64,000 nt of DNA from AP-15 sp963775875 (lineage in GTDB: Bacteria; Pseudomonadota; Alphaproteobacteria; ATCC43930; CGMCC-115725). A program made the translations under genes and the position numbers. The stretch lies in assembly GCA_963775875.1 (NCBI GenBank), contig CAVZKP010000024.1, positions 1 to 64,000 on the forward strand, written 5' to 3'. The number at the start of each line of letters is the position of its first letter. Position 1 is the stretch's first letter. Positions 27,590-36,418 of the stretch are shown piece after piece. The notes under the pieces were generated by a model, which was given only the letters and a program-made list of their open reading frames with translations, did no database searches and was not told the origin of the DNA.

Positions 27590-27620
27590 GGGAAAGAAAA
27601 GGCGGCGCGAGGGCGCCGCC
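27590..27620 (-). terminator. Rho-independent terminator after the amidohydrolase gene
   Basis: On the minus strand, a perfect 8-bp GGCGGCGC/GCGCCGCC stem with a 4-nt loop is followed by TTTTCTTTCC. It begins 15 bp after the amidohydrolase stop and is the cleanest terminator in the window. Confidence 0.85.
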
Positions 27621-27635
27621 TCTCCGGGGCGGACG

Positions 27636-28787
27636 TTACTGGTGCAGCTGATAGAGCCGGGTCACGTTCTCGCTGGTGATCTTGCGGCGTACGCTGGGCG
27701 AGATCTCGGCGAGGTTGCGGTCGAGCGTCGCGCGTGAGCCCGGCCAGATGCAGTCAGGATGCGGATAGTCCGCGCCCCAGATGATGTTGTCTTCGCCGAT
27801 CAGCGGGATGATCGGCTCCAGAAACTGGTCCTGCTGATAGGTGACATAGCCCTGGCGGCGGAAATAGTCGCTGGGTTTGAGCTTGAACCCGAGGCTGCGC
27901 CCGCGGTCGGCATATTCGGTGTCGAGCCGGTCGAAGACATAGGGCAGCCAGGTCACCCCCAACTCGCCGAGGACAAAGTTGAAGTCGGGATATCTCTCGC
28001 AAGCTCCCGAGGCCAGCAGCGAGACCAGCACTTCCATCGTATCGAGCTGGAACAGCGCCGAGCGCACCAGCCGCCATTGGGTGAAATACTTCTGCTCCTG
28101 CTCCGGCGAGTCGGGCGCGCGCAACGCCTTGAACCCGGTCGAGTGGAACGAGATCGGAAAGCGGCACTCGGCCGCGGCCTGCCACAGCGGATCCCACCCA
28201 TCGGTATAAAGCGGCGGGGTCATCCGCTTGAAGGCGAGGTCGCCGCCGCGCAGCCCCAGCTTGGCGCAGCGCCGCACTTCGGCCGCGGCTTCGATCGGGT
28301 CGGTGTTGGGGATGATCGCCAGCGGATAGACCCGGTTCGGATCGGCGCGCTTGGCGAAATCGGCGACCCAGTCGTTATAGGTCTTGTCGGCCCAGGCGCG
28401 CATCGGCGCATCGGCGATCAGGTCGTTGATCATCAGGCAGCCATAGACCACCTCGGCGTCGAGCCCGTCGCGGTCGAGATCGGCGAGGCGCAGTTCGGGC
28501 GTGGTCGGCCGCGGCTTGGCGCTCGGTCCGTTGCCCCATTCGAAGCCCAGATCCTTCATCTCGTCGATATGATTGAACATCCCGCGCTGATACTTGAGAA
28601 AGCCGGGCCCGACGCCGTTCCACATGCCCTTGTCCTGGTCGTCGACAAACCAGTGCAGGCCGTCCTCCATCTCCTCGACCCGCGGCGCCATCCGCTTCCA
28701 TTTCTGCGGCGCCTCCGACGACCACAGATCGGGCGGGCAATAGGTCAGGTCGATGTGATTGTCGCCGGATATCAGCTTTTCTTGCAT
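27636..28787 (-). CDS. Amidohydrolase-2 family metal-dependent hydrolase
   Basis: 383 residues of the ACMSD/decarboxylase-like amidohydrolase_2 group. Metal-ligand candidates are His in SGDNHIDL, His in ISFHSTGF, and Asp/His in IIWGADYPHPD. Such enzymes decarboxylate or hydrolyse aromatic or cyclic acids; the substrate is unknown. ATG 28787 has AGGAG upstream; in-frame codons further out lack homology. It is divergent from the NHL-repeat gene and ends at a strong terminator. Confidence 0.87.
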   Translation of the reverse strand: MQEKLISGDNHIDLTYCPPDLWSSEAPQKWKRMAPRVEEMEDGLHWFVDDQDKGMWNGVGPGFLKYQRGMFNHIDEMKDLGFEWGNGPSAKPRPTTPELRLADLDRDGLDAEVVYGCLMINDLIADAPMRAWADKTYNDWVADFAKRADPNRVYPLAIIPNTDPIEAAAEVRRCAKLGLRGGDLAFKRMTPPLYTDGWDPLWQAAAECRFPISFHSTGFKALRAPDSPEQEQKYFTQWRLVRSALFQLDTMEVLVSLLASGACERYPDFNFVLGELGVTWLPYVFDRLDTEYADRGRSLGFKLKPSDYFRRQGYVTYQQDQFLEPIIPLIGEDNIIWGADYPHPDCIWPGSRATLDRNLAEISPSVRRKITSENVTRLYQLHQ

Positions 28788-28963
28788 CACGGGCTCCTGT
28801 TGCTCCTCCGCAAGGTTGGCGGACGAGACGTCTGAGGCCGGCATCGTACGATCGACGCGCCGCTGGCGCTATAGAAATGCATGCTATGTGCCGCTCGCCT
28901 TGGCCGTCCCGGCGGTCTTATGATGGCGGTCAGGCGAAATCCGCGTGATTGGGGAGAGAACGC

Positions 28964-29923
28964 ATGGCGGTTCAGCTCGGCAGCGGCCAGTACAGCTTTG
29001 CGGTCCGCGAGGATTGGGCGAAAGTGCCGGACGAGATCATCCTCGGCGATGTCGCCGCGGTCGGCGTCGATGCTCAAAATCGGGTTTACGCCTTCAATCG
29101 CGGCGAGCACCCGGTCGCGGTGTTCGACGCCGAGGGCAATTTCCTGCGCTCCTGGGGCGAAGGCGTCTTCTCCCGCCCGCATGGCGTCCACATGGGGCCG
29201 GACGACACGATCTGGTTGACCGACGATGGCGACCACACGGTGCGCCACTGCACCCTCGACGGCAAAGTGCTGATGACCCTCGGCGTTCCGGGCGACCCCA
29301 AACCCTATATGAGCGGCCAGCCGTTCCACCGCTGCACCCACACGGCGTTGTCGCCAAAGGGCGAGCTCTATGTCTCGGACGGCTATGGCAATGCGCGGAT
29401 CCACAAATACACCCTGGACGGCAAATTGCTGATGTCGTGGGGCGAGCCCGGCACCGATCCCGGCCAGTTCAACGTGCCGCACAATATCTGCTGCGATCCC
29501 GATGGCTGGCTCTATGTCGCCGACCGGGAAAACCACCGGGTCCAGGTATTCGACGGCAACGGCAGGTTCGAGACCCAATGGAACAATCTGCACCGGCCAA
29601 ACGGCATGTGCATGGCGTTGGGACGCGATCCGCTGCTGTATATCGGCGAGGGCGGCCCTTCCGGCGAAATCAACCGCGACTGGCCGAATATCGGGCCGCG
29701 GGTCAGCATCCATACCCATAAGGGTCAGGTATTGGCGCGGCTCGGCAAGATGCATGCCGGACTGGAGCCGGGCCATTTCACCTCGCCGCATGGCATCGCC
29801 GTCGACCAGCACGGCAACATCTTTGTCGGCGAGTTGTCCGGTCGCAGCTGGGGGCGGTTCTCAAAGGGGCCGCCGCCAAAGCGCATCCGGGTCCTGCACA
29901 AGCTCGAAAAAATCGCCGCCTGA
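28964..29923 (+). CDS. NHL-repeat beta-propeller protein
   Basis: 319 residues with repeated NHL blades: FSRPHGVHMGPDDTIWLTDDGDHTV, GELYVSDGYGNARIHKY, FNVPHNICCDPDGWLYVADRENHRVQ, FTSPHGIAVDQHGNIFVGE. The arrangement resembles peptidylglycine lyase-type or SMP-30-like propellers. No signal peptide is visible, so it is probably cytoplasmic. GGGGAGAG precedes ATG 28964. It shares a 176-bp divergent promoter region with the amidohydrolase and stands 54 bp before the FadJ-type gene, so all three may serve one catabolic route. Confidence 0.85.
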   Translation: MAVQLGSGQYSFAVREDWAKVPDEIILGDVAAVGVDAQNRVYAFNRGEHPVAVFDAEGNFLRSWGEGVFSRPHGVHMGPDDTIWLTDDGDHTVRHCTLDGKVLMTLGVPGDPKPYMSGQPFHRCTHTALSPKGELYVSDGYGNARIHKYTLDGKLLMSWGEPGTDPGQFNVPHNICCDPDGWLYVADRENHRVQVFDGNGRFETQWNNLHRPNGMCMALGRDPLLYIGEGGPSGEINRDWPNIGPRVSIHTHKGQVLARLGKMHAGLEPGHFTSPHGIAVDQHGNIFVGELSGRSWGRFSKGPPPKRIRVLHKLEKIAA

Positions 29924-29977
29924 GCAATCCCACACCGCCACTCACCTCGATCCGGGCGCTACAGCGGAGGAGACGAC

Positions 29978-32098
29978 ATGGCCGAAGGCAAACTGGTGCG
30001 CTTCGACAACGAGGACGGCATCGGCGTCATCACAATCGACAACCCGCCGGTCAACGCGCTTTCCCCGGGGGTGCCCGAGGGAATCATCGAGAATGTCGAG
30101 CGCGGTAATGCCGACCCGGCGATCCGGGCGCTGGTGCTGATCGGCGCCGGCCGCAGCTTTATCGCCGGAGCCGATATCCGCACTTTCGGCAACCGCCCGC
30201 CGCCGGTGCTGGGAAAGCGGGCGCACGACGCGCTCGACGCCAGCCAGAAGCCGATGGTCGCCGCGATCCATGGCTACGCGTTGGGCGGCGGTTTCGAGAT
30301 CGCGCTCGCCTCCAACTATCGCATTGCCGTGCCGAGCGCCAAGGTCGGGTTGCCCGAAGTGCTGATCGGCATCTTGCCGGGAAGCGGCGGGACCCAGCGG
30401 CTGCCGCGGCTGATCGGTCCCAAAGCGGCGCTCGAAATGATCGTCAGCGGCCGCCATGTGCCGGCGGAGGAGGCAAAACGCCTCGGCATCATCGACGAAC
30501 TGGTCGAGGAGGGCGCCGATTTGCGTCAGGCCGCGATCGCGATGGCGCGCCGGGTCGCCGATATCAGGCCGTTGCCGCGCATCCGCGACCATGACGAGCG
30601 GCTCGGCGAGGCCAAGGCCGATCCCGGCCTGTTCGAGGCCATGCGCAAATCGATCGCCCGGCGCGCGCGCAACCAAAAGGCGCCCTATCACTGCATCGAG
30701 GCGGTCGAGGCGGCTTGCAATCTGCCGTTCGATGACGGGGTCAGGCGCGAGCGCGAATTGTTCAACGAACTCGAAAACTCGGCCGAGGCGCGCGCCCTGC
30801 GCTACGCCTTCTTCGCCGAGCGCGAGGTGGCGCGGCTGCCCGACATCCCGCGCGACACGCCGCTGCGCCCGATCAAGACCGCGGCCATCGTCGGCGCCGG
30901 GACGATGGGCGGCGGCATTTCGATGAGCTTTGCCGAGTTCGGCTTTCCGGTGAAATTGCTCGAAGTCGACGAAGACGCGCTCGCCCGCGGCTTGGCTCGC
31001 ATCCGCGCCAATTACCAGACCAGCGTCAAGCGCGGCAGCCTGTCAGAGGCGGAAATGGAGCGTCGGCTCGGCCTGATCGAAGGGGTCGGCAGCTACGACG
31101 ACATCGCCCAGTGCGATGTGGTGATCGAAGCGGTTTTCGAGCGCATCCCGGTCAAGCAGGAGGTCTTCGCCAAGCTGGATCAGATTATGAAGCCGGGTGC
31201 CTTGCTGTTCTCGAACACCTCGGGCATCGACATCGACATCATGGCCAATGCGACGAAGCGGCCGCAGGACGTTGCCGGCACCCATTTCTTTGCCCCGGCC
31301 AATGTCATGAAGTTGTTCGAGGTAGTGCGCGGCGCAAAGAGCGCCCCCGACACCCTGATGACGGCGATGGATCTCGGCCGCAAGATCGGCAAGGTCAGCG
31401 CCATGGCCGGCAATTGCGACGGTTTCGTCGCCAACCGCAGCCGCGGTCCGTTCAGCACCGAAATGGTGATCCTGGTCGAGGAGGGCGCGCTCCCCGAACA
31501 GGTCGACAAGGTCATGGTCGATTTCGGCTATCCGATCGGGCCGTTCGCGACCTCCGACCTGTCGGGTCTCGACATCAGCTATGACGGCCGCAAGCGTCGC
31601 CTTGCGCAGAACCCGAATTACCGCACGTTGCCGATCGCCGATCATCTGGTCGAGATCGGGCGGCTCGGCCAGAAGAGTGGGGCCGGCTGGTTCCGCTATG
31701 AAAAGGGCGACCGCACCCCGCACCCCGATCCCGAGGTCGCGCGCATCATCAAGGAAAAGGCGGCCGAGCTCGGCATTGCGCAGCGGACCTTTGGCGACGA
31801 GGAGATCCTGCGCCGGCTACTGTTCGCCTCGGTCAACGAAGCCTGCAAGATCCTCGAAGAGGGCAAGGCCTACCGGGCCAGCGACATCGATGTGATGTGG
31901 CTGAACGGCTTCGGCTTTCCGCGTTATCGCGGCGGGCTGATGTACTGGGCCGACGGCATCGGCGTCGCCGAGGTCTACCGCCAGATCGCCGCCTGGCATC
32001 AGCGCTATGGCGAACGCTGGAGCCCTTCGGCCCTGTTGCGCCGGCTCGCCGAGACCAACACCCCGTTCCGCGAAGCCAAACCCGGCCCGGTGCATTGA
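29978..32098 (+). CDS. FadJ-type enoyl-CoA hydratase / 3-hydroxyacyl-CoA dehydrogenase
   Basis: 706 residues. The crotonase half has GAGRSFIAGADIRTF (oxyanion hole) and GLPEVLIGILPGSGGTQRLPRL. The dehydrogenase half has the dinucleotide fold AAIVGAGTMGGGISMSFAEFG, the catalytic stretch GTHFFAPANVMKLFEVV and a C-terminal helical domain (GFPRYRGGLMYWAD). It catalyses two successive beta-oxidation steps. GGAGGAG precedes the ATG. No thiolase partner adjoins it. Confidence 0.92.
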   Translation: MAEGKLVRFDNEDGIGVITIDNPPVNALSPGVPEGIIENVERGNADPAIRALVLIGAGRSFIAGADIRTFGNRPPPVLGKRAHDALDASQKPMVAAIHGYALGGGFEIALASNYRIAVPSAKVGLPEVLIGILPGSGGTQRLPRLIGPKAALEMIVSGRHVPAEEAKRLGIIDELVEEGADLRQAAIAMARRVADIRPLPRIRDHDERLGEAKADPGLFEAMRKSIARRARNQKAPYHCIEAVEAACNLPFDDGVRRERELFNELENSAEARALRYAFFAEREVARLPDIPRDTPLRPIKTAAIVGAGTMGGGISMSFAEFGFPVKLLEVDEDALARGLARIRANYQTSVKRGSLSEAEMERRLGLIEGVGSYDDIAQCDVVIEAVFERIPVKQEVFAKLDQIMKPGALLFSNTSGIDIDIMANATKRPQDVAGTHFFAPANVMKLFEVVRGAKSAPDTLMTAMDLGRKIGKVSAMAGNCDGFVANRSRGPFSTEMVILVEEGALPEQVDKVMVDFGYPIGPFATSDLSGLDISYDGRKRRLAQNPNYRTLPIADHLVEIGRLGQKSGAGWFRYEKGDRTPHPDPEVARIIKEKAAELGIAQRTFGDEEILRRLLFASVNEACKILEEGKAYRASDIDVMWLNGFGFPRYRGGLMYWADGIGVAEVYRQIAAWHQRYGERWSPSALLRRLAETNTPFREAKPGPVH

Positions 32099-32213
32099 TC
32101 GCAAAGCGGGTAGTGCGTGGGGTGGGTCGAGCCAGCTCCTGGCATCGCCCTCCCTTTTCTGCGACAGAGGCCGTAGAATACGTCCGCATATCGGCGCATC
32201 ACCGGAGTCGGCA

Positions 32214-33287
32214 ATGCTGGTTTTCCGACAATTATTCGATCCGTCCTCCTCGACCTATACCTACCTCCTCGCCGACGGAAAAAGCGGCGCGGCGGTCCTG
32301 ATCGACCCGGTATTCGAGCAGGTGAGGCGCGATGCGGCGTTGATCGGCGAACTCGGCCTGCAGCTCCTTTATACGCTCGAAACCCATGTTCATGCTGATC
32401 ATGTGACTGGCGCCTGGCTGTTGCGCCAGCAGACCGGGTGCCGCATCGCGCTCTCGGCCGACAGCGGAGCCGAGGGAGCCGACCGCTATCTGGTGCCGGA
32501 CGATGTGATCGCCTTTGGCGCGCACAATTTGCAGGTGCGCAAGACGCCCGGTCATACCAATGGGTGTCTGACTTATGTGCTCGACGATCGCAGCATGGCC
32601 TTTACCGGCGATTGCCTCTTGATCCGGGGCAGCGGGCGTACCGATTTCCAGCAGGGCGATCCGCACGCGATGTACCGCTCGGTGCACCAGCAGATCTTCA
32701 CCCTGCCGGAGAATTGCCTGCTCTATCCGGCGCATGATTATCGCGGTCTGACGGTTACCAGCGTCGGCGAGGAGCGGCATTTCAACCCGCGCCTCGGGGG
32801 TGAGACCGGCGAAGCCGATTTCACCGGCTATATGAGCAATCTCCGCTTGGCGCATCCGAAAAAACTCGATGTCGCGGTTCCGGCCAACCTCAAATGCGGC
32901 CGTCCCGACAACGAGGTCGAGGCCACTGCGGCGCCGCGCTGGGCGCACTTGCGCTACAGTTTTGCCGGCATCTGGGAAATCGACCCGCACGGGCTCGAAG
33001 AACATGCGAGCGCAGTGCAGATCCTCGACGTGCGCGAACCCGAGGAATTCACCGGTCCGCTCGGCCACATTCGCGGCGCCGTGATGATCCCGCTGGGCGT
33101 CTTGGCCGAGCGCGCCGAGGAACTGGCAAAGGACCGCCCGATCGTCGCGGTGTGTCGCGCCGGCAGCCGCTCGGCGCAGGCGACGGTCATTCTGCGCGAG
33201 GCCGGGTTTGGCGATGTCGCCAATCTGTCCGGCGGGATGCTGCGCTGGCGCGCCGAGGGCTATGCGGTCGAAGGCGGCAGCGCCTAG
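32214..33287 (+). CDS. Persulfide dioxygenase - rhodanese fusion
   Basis: 357 residues. The N-terminal ~235 residues are an ETHE1-like metallo-beta-lactamase fold: THVHADHVTGAWLL (residues 57-70), KTPGHTNGCLTY, FTGDCLLIRGSGRTDF and LYPAHDY supply the iron ligands. The C-terminal ~110 residues are a rhodanese domain with active-site Cys in VAVCRAGSRSA. Characterised fusions of this type oxidise glutathione persulfide and transfer sulfane sulfur in sulfide detoxification. ATG 32214 has GGAG upstream. The gene is convergent with the acyl-CoA dehydrogenase-like gene. Confidence 0.88.
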   Translation: MLVFRQLFDPSSSTYTYLLADGKSGAAVLIDPVFEQVRRDAALIGELGLQLLYTLETHVHADHVTGAWLLRQQTGCRIALSADSGAEGADRYLVPDDVIAFGAHNLQVRKTPGHTNGCLTYVLDDRSMAFTGDCLLIRGSGRTDFQQGDPHAMYRSVHQQIFTLPENCLLYPAHDYRGLTVTSVGEERHFNPRLGGETGEADFTGYMSNLRLAHPKKLDVAVPANLKCGRPDNEVEATAAPRWAHLRYSFAGIWEIDPHGLEEHASAVQILDVREPEEFTGPLGHIRGAVMIPLGVLAERAEELAKDRPIVAVCRAGSRSAQATVILREAGFGDVANLSGGMLRWRAEGYAVEGGSA

Positions 33288-33310
33288 CCAAGCCGCGAAA
33301 GCACGGGCGA

Positions 33311-34477
33311 CTACAAAAATACCTCGGGCGGGTTGCCGAGGAGGACCTGGCCGACGGTCTCGTAATGGGCGTCGCGCGACTGAATCTGTTGCGAGACGGT
33401 ATGGATGTCGCGAAAGCGCCGCTCGAACGGGCTGCCGGGGAAGATCGCATCGACCCCGGCGGCCTTGTAGGTCCAGTCGGCGACCGCGACCGCGCTCGAG
33501 ACCGCGTGGCTGCCGGCGAGCCGCGCCCGAGCCCGTTCGCCCACATCAATCGGGGCGATATCGTCGGCGTCGGCGTAAATGTCGCGCACGGTGTCGACGA
33601 GATAGGTGCGGGCCGAACCGAGCTTGGCCTCGGCGCGGGCGATCTCGGCCTGGATCACCGCGTTGTCGGCGAGCCGGCCGGTGCCGCGCGGAGTCTTTCT
33701 CAGAGCCAGCTCGATAAAGGCTTCGAGCATGCCGCGGGCGATACCCAAGGCGACGCTGGCGATCCCGATGGAATAGAGGGTCTGCTGCGGGAAGGCGTAA
33801 AGCTTCCCGCGGTCGCGGCGCAAGGTCGGGTCCTCGCGCGTGCCGGTGAATTCCTCGGGCACGAACAAATCCTTGACCGTGTAGGATTCGGACGCCGTGC
33901 CGCGCAGTCCGATCGGCTGCCAATTGTCGAGCAGGGTCGCCTGTTCGGCCGGAAACAGCCAGGTGCGGATCGTCGGCCGGCCGGAATTGTTGAGGCGCAG
34001 CGAGCCGTCCGGCTCGATCACGGTGCCGTGCGCGCCCATCCAGCTGGCATGGCGGCAGCCGCTGGCGAAATCCCAGCGCCCGGTGATGCGATAGCCGCCC
34101 GGCACCGCGATTCCCGGCGAATCGTTGGGCGGGCCCCAGGCGCAGGTCGCGCACGGATCGCCAAAAACCTTGCGCGCCGCTTCCAGGCTGAGATACGGGG
34201 CGAACAGCCCGATGCTGTTGGCGATCGAAGCGCACCAGCCGACCGAACCGTCCGCCCGCGCCAGCTCCCCGATCGCCAGCACATAGGCGCCGGGCTCGAT
34301 CTCGTCGCCGCCGACCGAGCGCGGATAAAGCATACGGAACAGCCGCGCTTCGTGCAGCTGGTCGAGGACCTCTTTCGGGATCCGCCGGTTGCGCTCGGTC
34401 TCGGCGGCGGCGGCGGCGATCATCTCCGCCAGTTGCCGTGCCGCGGCCACCGGGGCCGGCCGTTTCCCATCAGCCAT
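33311..34477 (-). CDS. Acyl-CoA dehydrogenase-fold flavoprotein (group D monooxygenase-like)
   Basis: 388 residues. Features of the family: a helical N-domain (RRIPKEVLDQLHEARLFRMLYPRSVGG), GSVGWCASIANS, the beta-domain GGYRITGRWDFASGC, and the C-terminal FAD region. The GGYRITGRW plus SGC-type stretch resembles flavin-dependent monooxygenases and DszC-like proteins more than classic fatty acyl-CoA dehydrogenases. The substrate is unknown. It overlaps the end of pqiA by 8 bp and is probably translated from the same mRNA, an unusual partner for pqi genes. Confidence 0.8.
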   Translation of the reverse strand: MADGKRPAPVAAARQLAEMIAAAAAETERNRRIPKEVLDQLHEARLFRMLYPRSVGGDEIEPGAYVLAIGELARADGSVGWCASIANSIGLFAPYLSLEAARKVFGDPCATCAWGPPNDSPGIAVPGGYRITGRWDFASGCRHASWMGAHGTVIEPDGSLRLNNSGRPTIRTWLFPAEQATLLDNWQPIGLRGTASESYTVKDLFVPEEFTGTREDPTLRRDRGKLYAFPQQTLYSIGIASVALGIARGMLEAFIELALRKTPRGTGRLADNAVIQAEIARAEAKLGSARTYLVDTVRDIYADADDIAPIDVGERARARLAGSHAVSSAVAVADWTYKAAGVDAIFPGSPFERRFRDIHTVSQQIQSRDAHYETVGQVLLGNPPEVFL

Positions 34478-35831
34478 AAGGGTGTCCCGAGCTTGATCGT
34501 TGGGGCGCAATAGCGGCTTGGCGTCCGACCGCTGTCAATGGCCGATCGCGCCGGCCCGCTGCCAAGGGCTCCCGCCACGGGGCCGCCGAATCCCACATCA
34601 GCCGGGGGTCGAAGGTCTCGGCGGCGAACATGGTCAGCACCACGACGGCGCAAAAGGCGAGCGCGCCAACGCCGGGCTGGATCGTAATCACCGAGCCAAA
34701 GGTAACCAACGCCCCCAGCAGCGATTCCATGAAGATGTCGATCATCGACCAGCGGCCGATAAAGCGCACGATATGATAAAGCCGGGTGCGGTCGCGCAGC
34801 CATTCGGCACGGCCGGTCTGGGTAGCGATCATCATGGTCGAGAGGCCGACCAGCTTCAGTACCGGCACGAGGATGCTAGCAAAGAAAACCAGTGCGGCGA
34901 GCGGGTACTCGCGGGTTTCGATCAGTTCCTTGACGCCGCCGAGAATCGAGCTCGGCTGGTCGGCGCCGAGCTGCACCACGGTCAGGACCGGATAATAATT
35001 GGCCGGAATGTAGAGGATCGCGGCGGCGATGACCAAGGCCCAGGTCCGCGCCATGCTGTCCGGCCGACGCGGATGAAGCTTGCTTTCGCAGCGCGGGCAA
35101 CGCGGGTCGTGGGGTCGCGGCAGGCTGACCAGGCCGCAGGTCTCGCAACCGACCGCAGCCGCTATCGGGTTCGGTATGGTGTCCGGCTGGTCCTGCTGGT
35201 CGAGCCGCTCCCAGACCTTTTCGCGGTCGAGCGCAGAATCGAGCCATACCAGAACGATCGTCAGAGCCAGGAGCGCATAGACGCCGGTCTGCAGCCCGAT
35301 CTCGACCAGGCCACCTAGCTTGACATAGGCGACAAAGACGCCGAGCACGAACACCTCGATCATCGACCACGGCCGCAGCTTTTCGGCCAACGCGAAGACG
35401 CGGCGCAGATGGCGCGGCGGGCTTGGCTCATGCGCCCGGATCAAGACGTAGGCCATGCCAGCCATCCTGCCGAACGGCGCCAGCACGGTTACGAACAGAA
35501 CGACTGCGGCTAATGGGGCCATGTTCTGCCGAACCAGCTCGTCCGGCCCCGAGAAGAGATCGGCGACGTGGCGGATGCCGGCGGTCTGGACGCTCATCAA
35601 GCTGCTGGCGCACATGACGGTCAGCAGCACCAATGCCGCCACGGTCAGCGCGATAATGTGGTCGAGGCGATGGGCCGAAGCACGGCGCAATGTCGTCGGG
35701 CAGCGGGCGCATTGCGCGGTGGTGCCGGGGATCAGCGCCGGCACCATCTGAAACAGCCCGCAACCCGGGCATTCGCGCAGTTGCGGCAGGGTTGCCGGCA
35801 TGCCCGAGGAAAATGCCTTCGGGCGCTTCAC
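34470..35831 (-). CDS. pqiA: Paraquat-inducible protein A (PqiA-like membrane protein)
   Basis: 453 residues in two repeats, each with a cysteine zinc-ribbon pair (CPGCGLFQ...CARCPTTL and CETCGLVS...CPRCESKL) followed by about four membrane helices (RPWSMIEVFVLG, GRWSMIDIFMESLL). In E. coli PqiA is the inner-membrane part of a lipid-transport tunnel with PqiB and PqiC. The GTG start at 35831 overlaps the pqiC stop as GTGA, which implies translational coupling; ATG 35801 is an alternative. The C-terminal ~40 residues are unrelated to the family. Confidence 0.92.
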   Translation of the reverse strand: MKRPKAFSSGMPATLPQLRECPGCGLFQMVPALIPGTTAQCARCPTTLRRASAHRLDHIIALTVAALVLLTVMCASSLMSVQTAGIRHVADLFSGPDELVRQNMAPLAAVVLFVTVLAPFGRMAGMAYVLIRAHEPSPPRHLRRVFALAEKLRPWSMIEVFVLGVFVAYVKLGGLVEIGLQTGVYALLALTIVLVWLDSALDREKVWERLDQQDQPDTIPNPIAAAVGCETCGLVSLPRPHDPRCPRCESKLHPRRPDSMARTWALVIAAAILYIPANYYPVLTVVQLGADQPSSILGGVKELIETREYPLAALVFFASILVPVLKLVGLSTMMIATQTGRAEWLRDRTRLYHIVRFIGRWSMIDIFMESLLGALVTFGSVITIQPGVGALAFCAVVVLTMFAAETFDPRLMWDSAAPWREPLAAGRRDRPLTAVGRQAAIAPQRSSSGHPYG

Positions 35832-36418
35832 CCGGGGTTCGCCCCCTGAGCGAGCATCGGCGCGATGCCGTCGGCGACCCGGCCGAGAGCGATGCTGATC
35901 GCCGCAACCTCGCCCGGTACGCCCGGCGCCGGCGGCGGCACGCTAAAGCGGAAGCTGCGCAGCGACGGCTGGCTTTGCCCGGTGAAGCGCACCGCGGCCT
36001 GGCCTTGCAGGACGACATTGCCGGAAGCGTCCTCGTCGAGCCGCTGGATGTTTAGTTCGACCGTCGCATTTGGCCGGGCCGACACCGCCCCATTATCGGC
36101 GATGACCGTGCTTTGCGGCAGGCGCTGGCCCAGTTCCTCGATCAGGATCCGACCGAGCATCGCACCAAGCGGTTCGCCCCACCAATCGTTCGACATCACG
36201 TCGAGCCGATAGTTTTCCGACGAGCGCACGATCTGCGAGCGTTCGAGGTAATGCGCGATCGCGATCTGCTGCACCAGTACGACCCGAGGTCCGCCGCTTT
36301 GCCTCGCGCCCGCGGCAGGCGCCAGGGTATAGAGCGCCGGATCGGGTGAGGCGCAGGCGACGAGCGCCGCGGCCACCGCCAGCGCGGCGAGGCGAAAGGC
36401 TCTAAGCCCCCGCCTCAT
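35828..36418 (-). CDS. pqiC: PqiC-like outer-membrane lipoprotein
   Basis: 196 residues with a lipoprotein signal (ALAVAAALVAC-A). The mature part matches the ABC-type transport auxiliary lipoprotein family (YTLAPA...VVLVQQIAIAHYLERSQIVRSSENYRLDVMSNDWWGEPLG). In E. coli PqiC docks the PqiB needle to the outer membrane. It overlaps pqiB by ATGA at its start and pqiA by GTGA at its end. Confidence 0.88.
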   Translation of the reverse strand: MRRGLRAFRLAALAVAAALVACASPDPALYTLAPAAGARQSGGPRVVLVQQIAIAHYLERSQIVRSSENYRLDVMSNDWWGEPLGAMLGRILIEELGQRLPQSTVIADNGAVSARPNATVELNIQRLDEDASGNVVLQGQAAVRFTGQSQPSLRSFRFSVPPPAPGVPGEVAAISIALGRVADGIAPMLAQGANPG

